32,267 nt of DNA from JAPLFM01 sp964650885 (GTDB lineage Bacteria > Bacteroidota > Ignavibacteria > Kapaibacteriales > UBA2268): NCBI GenBank assembly GCA_964650885.1, contig CAZYXG010000026.1, forward strand, positions 1-32,267, in the 5' to 3' direction. Of the stretch, positions 1 to 6,392 are shown one piece after another. Positions within the stretch are counted from its first letter, which is position 1. The number at the start of each line of letters is the position of its first letter. The notes beneath the pieces are model-generated. The model saw only the letters and a program-made list of their open reading frames with translations. It was not told the origin of the DNA and searched no databases. Both the position numbers and the translations under genes were made by a program.

Positions 1-100
1 AAACTACATAATCAATAACAGCAACTTTCGCATTGCCAATATTTGTTTGAAATATAGCAAGTAAAAAAAATAATATTTTGAAAATTGTTTTCATTTTCAT
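1..100 (-). CDS. Partial secreted protein, N-terminus only
   Basis: Only the first 33 codons lie in the window; the gene runs off the left edge. The start ATG is at 98-100, with a second in-frame ATG two codons later at 92-94. The visible N-terminus is a classic signal peptide: lysines at residues 2 and 4, a hydrophobic core rich in Phe, Leu and Ile over about residues 6-18, then a short polar stretch ending in GNA before KVAVIDYVV. Frame checked codon by codon from 100 to 2 without a stop. It lies 34 bases downstream of the last immunity-like gene on the same strand and might belong to that transcript or be an independent gene. The family cannot be recognised from so few residues; an exported or lipid-free periplasmic protein is all that can be said. 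Confidence 0.6.
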   Translation of the reverse strand, partial: MKMKTIFKILFFLLAIFQTNIGNAKVAVIDYVV

Positions 101-134
101 TTTTAAAAAGCCCGCCTAAATCGTGCTTTTACTT

Positions 135-392
135 TTACACAAATTCTTGTGGTATGTTTTTAAACTGTTCTTCTTTATCCCAATTCTCTTGTTTCTCAGT
201 TGGTTCAAACCAATTCATACCTTCATTTATCCATTTTTCTCTATACTGTTTTGCGGCTTCTATTGTGTAATCTTCATTACCAAATTCTACCCCACAACAA
301 GAACAAATTTCATATTTAGGACAATTGCCGTCTTCACCCCAAGGCAAATCGTCAATGTATAGTCCGCAAACTCTGCAATTATGATCATTCAT
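135..392 (-). CDS. Immunity-like cysteine-rich protein of toxin cassette 4
   Basis: An 85-residue protein with two CxxC pairs: CRVCG at residues 6-10 and CSCCGVEFGNEDY at about 31-43. The CxxCG...CxxCG layout suggests a small zinc-bound fold, and the segment around YREKWINEGMNWF is aromatic and charged. From memory of polymorphic-toxin loci, proteins of this type sit directly after RHS C-terminal toxin tips and act as cognate immunity proteins that bind and neutralise the toxin in the cytoplasm. Here it starts 12 bases after the stop of toxin tip 4 and has a purine-rich AAGGATATAGAA before the ATG, so co-translation with the tip is likely. The reading frame is intact even though the toxin tip upstream contains a stop. 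Role as immunity protein is inferred from context and remembered similarity. Confidence 0.6.
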   Translation of the reverse strand: MNDHNCRVCGLYIDDLPWGEDGNCPKYEICSCCGVEFGNEDYTIEAAKQYREKWINEGMNWFEPTEKQENWDKEEQFKNIPQEFV

Positions 393-404
393 TTCTATAT
401 CCTT

Positions 405-713
405 TTATTGCCTTAACCAATATTTCATGCCGTCCGTAGGTCTAAACATAGTTCTTGGAACTCCTGATGCGTCCATAACACCAAATGTATTTGTTCCTGA
501 ATGGTATTTTAAAATATCGCCATTGGCTCTTGTTTTCATTAAAGTTCCTGCGGGTGAATTATTCATAAAGTTCTTAGCACCTTCTACATACTGTTTGGCA
601 TTTAAAAACTCTGGGAATTCCGCTCCGTGTTTCTTCTAATGTGCAAAGGCATTCTTTACAGAACTTAACTTGCTTGTTGATGTCCAAAGGCTCATTACCA
701 CCTTAGTGGCAAC
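405..713 (-). pseudogene. Displaced toxin tip 4 (broken), RHS C-terminal toxin domain
   Basis: No start codon belongs to this segment; it begins at the junction repeat (IVATK) and reads toward the left. The minus-strand frame gives SSVKNAFAH, an in-frame TAG (634-636 region), then KKHGAEFPEFLNAKQYVEG, later GTLMKTRANGDILKYHSGT, FGVMDASGVPRTMFRP and a stop at 405-407. The layout of an early KKH, a YVEGA helix, GD...Y and a TxFRP end recalls RNase-like tips of the broad barnase/EndoU/colicin/RelE (BECR) group on RHS proteins; that assignment is from memory and tentative. The start also looks frameshifted just after VATK, because GGNEP is in a neighbouring frame. With an internal stop and no start it is probably inactive. 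Its immunity-like partner (135-392) remains open. Confidence 0.6.
698..712 (-). repeat. Toxin-tip junction repeat, copy 4
   Basis: Minus-strand TTGCCACTAAGGTGG, the most diverged of the four junction copies. It is immediately preceded by TAG, the stop codon of the immunity-like gene at 713-1183, exactly as in copy 3. Confidence 0.75.
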
Positions 714-1183
714 TATATCAGCACATCAAAATTATCGATCAATTCTTTTTTTCCATTTTTATTTCTACAAAACTTAAAGTCAATATTTTCATTTTTTATT
801 GATACCCTTTTAACAACCTTGAAGGAAATATTCAGTATTGCAACCTTGATATTATCAAATGGATCTGAAATACTTTGAAATGAAATGAAGGCTAAATTTT
901 CATTTGCGTATTCACCGCTTCTAATTATGATAAAATCAACATTAGAGTAATCATCATAATGATAATTATATTTGGCGATTGGGTAATTCTTCGAAACTTC
1001 GCCCACAATAGAAGAGCAAACGATATTTTCAAAAAGAGCATTTACAATATTATCCCAATCGTCATACGCATCTTCATCTTTCCAATTTATTTTTGCTTTA
1101 TCTAACCATGGTATAATTGATAATACAGCCCCTTTAAAGATGTCTAATAAATAATTAATTGATGTACTCCACATAGATTCCAT
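713..1183 (-). CDS. Immunity-like protein of toxin cassette 3
   Basis: A 156-residue, acidic, probably cytosolic protein without signal peptide, membrane segment or recognised motif. Its N-terminal third is rich in Trp and Asp (IPWLDKAKINWKDEDAYDDW), followed by alternating hydrophobic strands such as NVDFIIIRSG and NLAFISFQ, so a mixed alpha/beta fold is likely. It starts two bases after the stop codon of toxin tip 3 (1186-1188), a spacing that implies translational coupling, and its own TAG stop is formed by the start of junction repeat copy 4. Position between a toxin tip and the next junction is the argument for an immunity role; the family itself was not recognised. Reading frame intact. 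Confidence 0.6.
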   Translation of the reverse strand: MESMWSTSINYLLDIFKGAVLSIIPWLDKAKINWKDEDAYDDWDNIVNALFENIVCSSIVGEVSKNYPIAKYNYHYDDYSNVDFIIIRSGEYANENLAFISFQSISDPFDNIKVAILNISFKVVKRVSIKNENIDFKFCRNKNGKKELIDNFDVLI

Positions 1184-1185
1184 AT

Positions 1186-1467
1186 TTATTTACCCCATAT
1201 TTTATTAATCAAATCAAGATATTGCTGTGATACCTCTCCATAATCAAATGAACCAAAACCTTTTCCTGGAATTACAGGTTTTGCTCTAGCAGCAGTTATA
1301 TCCCAAACAACTTTACCTGCATCATTTGTAATGAAGATTCTACCTTCTGAACCTTTCAAAACACTATTTGCAGGACCAGTAAGATTCTTAACTAATCCAC
1401 CTCCTCTTCCTCCACCAAGAACAATATCTGAACGTAATGCAAGGTTACTTCCCCCCTTAGTGGCAAC
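1186..1467 (-). pseudogene. Displaced toxin tip 3, open frame but no start codon
   Basis: The minus-strand frame beginning at the junction (VATKGGSNLALRSD) is open for 93 codons to a TAA at 1186-1188. It reads through a Gly-rich GGGRGGG, then LTGPANSVLKGSEGRIFITN, AGKVVWDITAARAKPVIPG and GFGSFDYGEVSQQYLDLINK. The upstream frame enters the stop of the preceding immunity gene, so no start is available: this looks like an orphan toxin C-terminus that would need recombination onto an RHS core to be expressed. The toxin family is not recognised; conserved Asp, Arg and Lys around DITAARAK are candidate functional residues. It was below the length or start requirements of ordinary ORF calling and is easily missed. 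Confidence 0.65.
1451..1466 (-). repeat. Toxin-tip junction repeat, copy 3
   Basis: Minus-strand TTGCCACTAAGGGGGG. The TAG immediately before it is the stop codon of the immunity-like gene at 1467-1811, and in frame with the tip it would read VVATKGG. Confidence 0.8.
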
Positions 1468-1811
1468 TACATCTTATCCCATTCTTTAATAACTATTTTA
1501 GCTTGTTCAACAATTTTTTTCCATTCAGGGTCACTTAATATTTCTTCATCCGTTTCTTTATCTTTATAATTATTTAACAAATTTCTTAATTTATTCAACT
1601 CAAAAATGGCTGAATTGGATAGGCTAATTTCAGAAACTCTGTTATCAATAAAGTCATCAAAACTAAACTCATCAAACAACGAACACATTAACTCGGTATA
1701 AGATGAAATTAATCCTGTGTCATTGTCTTCATTTAACCACATTTTCCGTTGTAAGCTTAAATTCGCCAATTCAACTATCATTCTATAAATGTTCTCAATT
1801 ATCTTATCCAT
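1467..1811 (-). CDS. Immunity-like protein of toxin cassette 2
   Basis: A 114-residue mostly helical acidic protein (MDKIIENIYRMIVELANL..., YTELMCSLFDEFSFDDFID, ELNKLRNLLNNY). No signal peptide or membrane segment, so cytosolic. It starts 4 bases after the stop of toxin tip 2 (1816-1818) and its TAG stop at 1467-1469 overlaps the first base of the next tip frame. In my memory of RHS loci a helical protein with SSYTELMCSLFDEF-like sequence pairs with tips of the HIPL type found just upstream here; this is recollection, not a search. Intact frame. The acidic composition fits neutralisation of a basic toxin tip. Confidence 0.6.
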   Translation of the reverse strand: MDKIIENIYRMIVELANLSLQRKMWLNEDNDTGLISSYTELMCSLFDEFSFDDFIDNRVSEISLSNSAIFELNKLRNLLNNYKDKETDEEILSDPEWKKIVEQAKIVIKEWDKM

Positions 1812-1815
1812 TTCT

Positions 1816-2097
1816 TTAGAATTTAGGCATATTGTTAATGTTAAACTGGTTTAATGGAATATGAGCTCCCGGAACATTATCATTCGGAAGAACTTTCCCA
1901 TTTAAATCATAGAACTTCCCTTCTTTCATGAATTTGACATAAGGACTTTGTTGTAACACATTTGGGCTATTGGTATTTCCTGGCATTTGCCTAATTATAT
2001 TGTGTGGATTACTTGGGTCTTTGAAAACAGTCCCACCACCTTTTTTACTTGCTTGAGTTAACCAACCTTTAGGAGCAAATCCCCCCTTAGTGGCAAT
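1816..2097 (-). pseudogene. Displaced toxin tip 2, open frame but no start codon
   Basis: The minus-strand frame from the junction reads IATKGGFAPKGWLTQASKKG, GTVFKDPSNPHNIIRQMPGN, SPNVLQQSPYVKFMKEGKFY, DLNGKVLPNDNVPGAHIPLN and QFNINNMPKF before TAA at 1816-1818. The pattern DP.NPHN..R.MPGN.NSP followed by D..G..V and HIPL..F is one I recognise as a recurrent C-terminal tip of RHS-family polymorphic toxins; conserved His residues (NPH and HIPL) are the likely functional positions, activity unknown to me. No start codon: the frame is preceded by the stop of the previous immunity gene. All 93 or so codons are open, so the tip appears undamaged but orphaned. Confidence 0.7.
2081..2096 (-). repeat. 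Toxin-tip junction repeat, copy 2
   Basis: Minus-strand TTGCCACTAAGGGGGG, identical over 16 bases to copies 1 and 3. Here the immunity stop TAG is 6 bases further upstream (TAGAAGTTGAATTGCC), so the junction boundary has drifted slightly. Confidence 0.8.
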
Positions 2098-2104
2098 TCA
2101 ACTT

Positions 2105-2320
2105 CTATTCACTTTCATCTTCATCTTCAAAAAAATCAGGGTGTAGTGGAATAGATTTAACCACCCTTTCTACAAAATGATTTTTATGCGAAAAAAGTTG
2201 TTGGCTTTCTTTACTTTCAATATTAGGATATATACTTAACACCAACGCATCTTTTAATGGAAGATAATTTCCACAAAAACAACACATCACTTCTGAATTA
2301 TTATTCAACTGACCATCCAT
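2105..2320 (-). CDS. Immunity-like zinc-ribbon-type protein of toxin cassette 1
   Basis: A 71-residue protein with CCFCGNYLPLKDA near the N-terminus (CxxCG at residues 13-17 region), then LVLSIYPN, a HKNHF segment and a strongly acidic tail DFFEDEDESE. A single CxxC plus downstream His residues suggests a small metal-binding fold. Small CxxCG...H proteins of this look are known as immunity partners of RHS tips. The ATG lies inside the last codons of toxin tip 1: its first 20 bases overlap the tip's final codons NHGWSVE in a different frame, strong evidence for translational coupling of a toxin-immunity pair. Intact. Confidence 0.6.
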   Translation of the reverse strand: MDGQLNNNSEVMCCFCGNYLPLKDALVLSIYPNIESKESQQLFSHKNHFVERVVKSIPLHPDFFEDEDESE

Positions 2321-3235
2321 GATTTTTTCCCATTTTATTAATAGATTTTTTTGACCAATTATTCATTGTTGTAATAAGATTCCCTGTATTTTGATTTTCT
2401 ATAAATCCACTGTATCTCCCAGGTGAAACTTCATGCATAAAAACATTCGCACCATCACCTTGAATAATCGATTTTTAACTAATGATCTAATAGCGCCTAC
2501 CTCTTCAATAGAAAGTACTCCCCCTCTTGTTGCTGCTGCTCCTGCAATTCTTTCTGCTCCATGTTTAGTTAATCCTCCCCCCTTAGTGGCAACTACTTCA
2601 GCACTTGCAAATACCCTAGCGGCAAAACATGTAACAATTTTAGTACCTAATCCCCAAGCTATTAATCCATCTGTAATTCCACCAAGAAGAAATGCCATTG
2701 CTGGTCCTGCCGCTAGAAAATTTACTCGTTCTTGATATATTTTTTTTGACTCGGCATCCATCCCTTTTCCACCGATAAATTGGATTGAACCTGAATAGTC
2801 GTATTTAATATCAGCCTGCTTACCATTCGCATCAAAATAAACAACTGCATTATTATATGCGTATTGATAAGGAGACCAATCAATGAACTTTTCCCATAAA
2901 GGATCAATCGAAATGAATCTACCAATCTCACTGTCGTATTTTCGTACTCCGTGGTCGCCTAAGTTCGATTCTTTGTCTTTTTGCAGCCCTAAGAAACCAA
3001 GTCGGTTGTATGTTTTATTATTGATTGTAGAGTTTGTCCATTCTGTGCCAACAAATGGTTTAACATCGAAATTTGTTTGAGTTTACTTATTCCCAGCATC
3101 GAGCAAGGTGTATTGCCAAGGATAGAGATTGTTTCCAGTAATGCCAGCAGGGTTATAGTACATTCTTTTTTGCTCAAGTGACTATGAATTATTGTAAATA
3201 TAACACCATTCTGTGCAATTTGCAAATTCATTTTA
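2301..3235 (-). pseudogene. Truncated RHS/YD-repeat toxin core with toxin tip 1
   Basis: Minus-strand remnant of the C-terminal end of an RHS polymorphic toxin. Reading one frame gives TEWCYIYNN, a TAG at 3182-3184, EQKRMYYNPAGITGN, YPWQYTLLDAGNK, a TAA at 3083-3085, NRLGFLGLQKDKESNLGDHG, then the RHS-core signature RKYDSEIGRFISIDPLWEK and WSPYQYAYNNAVVYFDANGK. The same frame continues through MDAESKKIYQERVNF, two hydrophobic stretches (AGPAMAFLLGGITDGLIAWG), EVVATKGG at the junction and the tip LTKHGAERIAG...SIEEV. A frameshift near 2470 then separates LVKN from IIQGDGANVFMHEVSPGRYS, IENQNTGNLITTMNNWSKK and NHGWSVE, stop at 2301-2303. The H..ER plus later I.T..N layout recalls BECR-like RNase tips (tentative). 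The thousands of upstream codons of a full RHS protein are absent; sequence is cut 130 bases before tyrS. Confidence 0.75.
2577..2592 (-). repeat. Toxin-tip junction repeat, copy 1 (parental)
   Basis: Minus-strand TTGCCACTAAGGGGGG in its native setting, encoding VATKGG within ASAEVVATKGGGLTKHG at the boundary between the RHS pretoxin segment and tip 1. The other three copies carry the same bases without the upstream core. Confidence 0.8.
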
Positions 3236-3365
3236 TATACGGTTAGAGAAAGAAATAGTTTTTTGAAAAGTTTAACAATTTTACCGAAGGTTCAAAACCA
3301 ATGCCTTACTTTAAGCCAATTTTTCTTATTTTTGAGCTAATAATTTTGATTAAAGTTGAATTTCT

Positions 3366-4589
3366 ATGAATTTCCCTTCGCTCAATGAGCAATTAGATGT
3401 TATAAAGCAGGGTGCAGTTGATTTACTCCCTATGGATGAACTCATTAAGAAAATTGAGAAGTCTATAAAAACTCAAAAACCAATGATAATTAAGCTGGGA
3501 GCAGACCCTTCTCGCCCCGATTTGCATATTGGTCACGCTGTAGTATTACAAAAAATGCGTCAATTCCAAGATTTGGGTCATAAAGCCATTCTAATAATTG
3601 GCGATTTTACCGCCATGATTGGCGACCCAACTGGCAAAAGTAAGACTCGCCCACAATTAACACTCGAAGAAACTAGAGAGAATGGCAAAAGCTATATTGA
3701 TCAAGCTAATTTGATTCTGCGAGATGACAGATTGGAAGTGCGATACAATTCCGAATGGCTCAACCAAATGAACTTTGCCGAAGTAATAACTCTTACTGCT
3801 AAATATACTGTAGCTCAAATATTGGAACGTGAAGATTTTAGCAATCGCTATAAAGAAAATACTCCCATTAGCTTGCACGAATTGCTCTATCCCCTTGCTC
3901 AAGCTATGGACTCCGCTGCTATTGAGGCCGATGTGGAACTTGGCGGCACAGACCAAAAGTTCAATCTAATTGTTGGACGTGATATTCAGCGAGCTTATGG
4001 AAAAGAAGCCCAGTGTATCTTGACTATGCCAATACTCGAAGGCACTGATGGTGTCGAAAAAATGAGTAAATCGCTTGATAATTATATTGGATTGACTGAT
4101 TCGCCACGAGATATATTCGGCAAAGTGATGTCTATACCAGACGCTCTAATTTCACGCTATTTGAAATATGGTGCGTATGCTAAAGATGAAGAAGTGAAGC
4201 AAGTAGATGAAGGATTGAAAGCAAACACTTTGCACCCACGCAATGCGAAAGTAGATGTAGCAGTGCGAATTGTGAATCTGTACCACCCAGCTGGAAGTGG
4301 CGAAGCTGCATTCGATGAATTTGAACGTATCTTTAAAAATAAAGAAGTTCCAGACGAAATCGAAGAAAAAGTAATTGCAGCAAACGATTTAGATAATCCA
4401 AATGTTGTTAAAATACTTGTAGCAGCTGGTTTAGCTCCATCGAATAAAGATGCACGCAGACTGATAGAGCAAGGTGGAGTACTTTTAGAAAACGAAAAAG
4501 TAACTGACCCCAATGCTCAAATTGATTTGACTGACTTTAAATTATTTAAAGTGGGCAAACGAAAATTTTTGAAGATTAAAATACAATAA
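3366..4589 (+). CDS. tyrS: Tyrosyl-tRNA synthetase
   Basis: Class I aminoacyl-tRNA synthetase that charges tRNA-Tyr in the cytoplasm. The 407 residues match the usual bacterial length. The ATP-binding HIGH motif is at residues 54-57 (LGADPSRPDLHIGHAVVL) and KMSKS at 232-236. GDFTAMIGDPTGKSKTRPQL and ELGGTDQKFNL are characteristic of the second bacterial TyrRS type (TyrZ-like). The C-terminal part from about residue 340 (VVKILVAAGLAPSNKDARRL, GGVLLENEKV) is an S4 RNA-binding domain that grips the tRNA. A TAATTTTG at 3341-3348 resembles the Bacteroidota -7 element, but no matching -33 was found at the usual spacing. It is followed after 24 bases by transaldolase on the same strand and may be cotranscribed. 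Nothing abnormal. Confidence 0.97.
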   Translation: MNFPSLNEQLDVIKQGAVDLLPMDELIKKIEKSIKTQKPMIIKLGADPSRPDLHIGHAVVLQKMRQFQDLGHKAILIIGDFTAMIGDPTGKSKTRPQLTLEETRENGKSYIDQANLILRDDRLEVRYNSEWLNQMNFAEVITLTAKYTVAQILEREDFSNRYKENTPISLHELLYPLAQAMDSAAIEADVELGGTDQKFNLIVGRDIQRAYGKEAQCILTMPILEGTDGVEKMSKSLDNYIGLTDSPRDIFGKVMSIPDALISRYLKYGAYAKDEEVKQVDEGLKANTLHPRNAKVDVAVRIVNLYHPAGSGEAAFDEFERIFKNKEVPDEIEEKVIAANDLDNPNVVKILVAAGLAPSNKDARRLIEQGGVLLENEKVTDPNAQIDLTDFKLFKVGKRKFLKIKIQ

Positions 4590-4613
4590 CTAATTAAACT
4601 ATTAAGGAAAACT

Positions 4614-5282
4614 ATGCAACTCTATTTAGACTCTGCTAATATTACTGAAATACGCCACTGTGCTGAACTTGGCATAATATCAGGCGTTACTACCAATCCT
4701 TCGCTTTTGGCAAAAGAAGACCCAAAACGCAACATAAAAGAAATTATTAAAGAAATATATTCTACTGTTGGTGGGCATCTTTCTGTGGAAGTAATTTCAA
4801 CAGAAACTGCTGGTATGATAGCCGAAGCGGAAGATATTTTAAGTTGGTTCCCTGAAGCTACTATTAAAATACCAATGATTGCGACTGGCTTAGCTGCCGT
4901 TAGCCAATTGGCAAAAAGAGAAATTCATACGAACGTTACATTGATTTTCAGCCCACCGCAAGCAATTGCTGCCGAAAATGCTGGTGCAACTTATGTATCT
5001 GTATTTATGGGACGTTTGGACGATATAGCTGCTGATAGCTATGATGTATTATCGGATGTGGGCGATATTTGGGACACTAATGGCTACCAATCGCAAATCA
5101 TTTCTGCATCAATTCGCAGCCCATTGCATATCACTCAATCTGCAAAATGCGGTGCGGATATTTGCACTGTGCCTTATAAAGTGCTAATGCAATCACTACG
5201 CCACCCACTAACAGACGCTGGAGTACAAATCTTTTTAGCAGATAATGCAAAAATGCAAGCCGAAAAAGCAAAATTAAATTAA
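4614..5282 (+). CDS. tal: Small transaldolase (TalC/MipB type)
   Basis: Cytosolic class I aldolase of the non-oxidative pentose phosphate pathway, moving dihydroxyacetone between sugar phosphates. At 222 residues it belongs to the short transaldolase/fructose-6-phosphate aldolase subfamily. Visible signatures: Asp6 in YLDSAN, GVTTNPSLL at 24-32, the Schiff-base lysine Lys85 in ATIKIPM, TNVTLIFS, and FMGRLDDIA with the phosphate-binding arginine. The conserved Asp, Asn and Lys set supports an active enzyme. Whether it acts as transaldolase or F6P aldolase is not decided by what I can see. It follows tyrS by 24 bases, with AAGGAAA before the ATG, and is closed by a hairpin terminator. A degenerate copy of its 3' third lies at 6042-6237. 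Confidence 0.93.
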   Translation: MQLYLDSANITEIRHCAELGIISGVTTNPSLLAKEDPKRNIKEIIKEIYSTVGGHLSVEVISTETAGMIAEAEDILSWFPEATIKIPMIATGLAAVSQLAKREIHTNVTLIFSPPQAIAAENAGATYVSVFMGRLDDIAADSYDVLSDVGDIWDTNGYQSQIISASIRSPLHITQSAKCGADICTVPYKVLMQSLRHPLTDAGVQIFLADNAKMQAEKAKLN

Positions 5283-5306
5283 GTAATCTTTACAATAGTA
5301 TATTAT

Positions 5307-5343
5307 AAAATAGCTACTCTAAATTAAATAGAGTGGCTATTTT
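5307..5343 (+). terminator. Hairpin terminator after tal
   Basis: Left arm AAAATAGCTACTCT (5307-5320), loop of 9, right arm AGAGTGGCTATTTT (5330-5343): 14 pairs with one G-U. A short T-run follows only weakly on the plus strand. It sits 24 bases after the transaldolase stop. Confidence 0.7.
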
Positions 5344-5432
5344 GATATATTTGGGAAGGTAATTTTTGATATTAAGTAGAAATTGTTAAAAAAAGGTTTT
5401 TTTCTTCAACACCAATTTACACTATCAATTCT

Positions 5433-5831
5433 TTAAAGATGTAAATATTCGGCACCATAAGGATTGTCAACCAAATATACCCAATTACCATTAGGTAGTT
5501 TTTTTAATACATCACTTGACGTACCTTTCATATCTAATTTTGTGCCGTCAGGCAATAAGGCTTTCATCGTCCATTCGTCCACCCAAGCGGTTATGTTGCC
5601 AACAGTAAACCCCGTGCTTCGCTGTGCTTGCAAATCAGGTTTAAGAGCACACACTTGCTCTAAAGCTATGCGAATATTCTCTTTGCCTGTTACAAATGTA
5701 CCTATTCCAGAAATATAAATTGCTTCTTCGTCAAAACAATCCAACGCACCTTCTACGTCTCCGTTTCGAACACAGTTTTGAAAATATCTTGCCGAACCTT
5801 CAATACTTGTTCTATCATATAATTTGCTCAT
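5433..5831 (-). CDS. SnoaL-like / NTF2-fold protein
   Basis: A 132-residue cytosolic protein without signal peptide. SARYFQNCVRNGDVEGALDC, FDEEAIYISGIGTFVTGKEN, IRIALEQVCALKP and a C-terminal WVYLVDNPYG fit the small cone-shaped NTF2/SnoaL/DUF4440 fold, whose members are isomerases, cyclases, dehydratases or simple small-molecule binders. The pattern 'ongoing in ageing of D..A..C.....AIY..G.G...GKE.I' is the typical core of this group. No catalytic residues can be assigned and no substrate can be proposed. It is transcribed convergently with tal, the tal terminator lying between them, and is followed upstream by about 560 bases without an intact gene. Probably monocistronic. Confidence 0.75.
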   Translation of the reverse strand: MSKLYDRTSIEGSARYFQNCVRNGDVEGALDCFDEEAIYISGIGTFVTGKENIRIALEQVCALKPDLQAQRSTGFTVGNITAWVDEWTMKALLPDGTKLDMKGTSSDVLKKLPNGNWVYLVDNPYGAEYLHL

Positions 5832-6041
5832 ATTTAACGCTTATTTTATGTTTTTAAAATGATGTTTAAATATCTATTCAATCTTTGCAGCTATCCGAAA
5901 TGCGAGACATTTGCCACAAAACTTAATACAAAATCTAAACTTATATCAAAAATAAGTATTAATAATTACAAAAGCAAATATTTTTAATCAGAATTTTACA
6001 TTAACCCAAAACTAAAATTTAGAACACGAAATACTTTCTTT

Positions 6042-6237
6042 ATGATAGAAGTAGTTATCTATACCCTACTTTCCGATGTGGGCGATATTTGGGACACTAA
6101 TGTTTATCAATCACAAATCATTTCTGCATCAATTCGCAGCTCATTAAATATCAGCCAATCTTTAAAATACGAAACGAATATTTTCACAGTGCCTTATAAA
6201 GTGCTAATGCAAGCCTAAAAAAGCAAAATTGAATTAA
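6042..6237 (+). pseudogene. Diverged partial copy of the transaldolase 3' end
   Basis: Bases 6067-6237 align with 5047-5285 of tal: GATGTGGGCGATATTTGGGA, TCATTTCTGCATCAATTCGC and AGTGCCTTATAAAGTGCTAA occur in both. The copy lacks 66 bp of the gene between two ATGCAA direct repeats (5187 and 5253), an in-frame slippage-type deletion. Translation gives LLSDVGDIWDTNVYQSQI, then SLKYETNIFTVPYKVLMQA and a stop at 6216-6218. An ATG at 6042 is in frame, so a 58-residue ORF remains, but it lacks the catalytic lysine and barrel core. Replacement substitutions (KCGADIC to KYETNIF) indicate relaxed selection. It lies in the 560-base gap between the SnoaL-like gene and oxyR, where nothing else but the hairpin at 6264 was found. 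Confidence 0.85.
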
Positions 6238-6263
6238 GCATATATTACTTTAACTTTTAAGCC

Positions 6264-6300
6264 CTCTTCTTAATCAAATTCAGCAATGAATTTAGAAGAG
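6264..6300. terminator. Hairpin, possible terminator between tal copy and oxyR
   Basis: CTCTTCT (6264-6270) pairs with AGAAGAG (6294-6300), and AAATTC (6276-6281) with GAATTT (6288-6293), leaving a 5-base bulge and a 6-base loop. It lies about 90 bases beyond the oxyR stop on the minus strand. No strong T-run follows on either strand, so terminator function is tentative. Confidence 0.35.
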
Positions 6301-6392
6301 AGTTTGTAAGAATAATACAATGTAATAAAATTAAAAAAGATTAGTAGTAATATTAATAAAGTTCCCACAAATTCAAATTTATTTATTACTTC

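Noticed and set aside
85..639. Plus-strand open frames over the first 640 bases
   Set aside because: They lie opposite the immunity-like gene 135-392 and toxin tip 4, whose minus-strand proteins have recognisable motifs; the plus-strand products are Phe/Ser-rich noise.
2433..2931. Plus-strand frame 2433-2735 and minus-strand frame 2722-2931 as genes
   Set aside because: Both are shadows of the RHS core and tip 1, which read coherently in another minus-strand frame.
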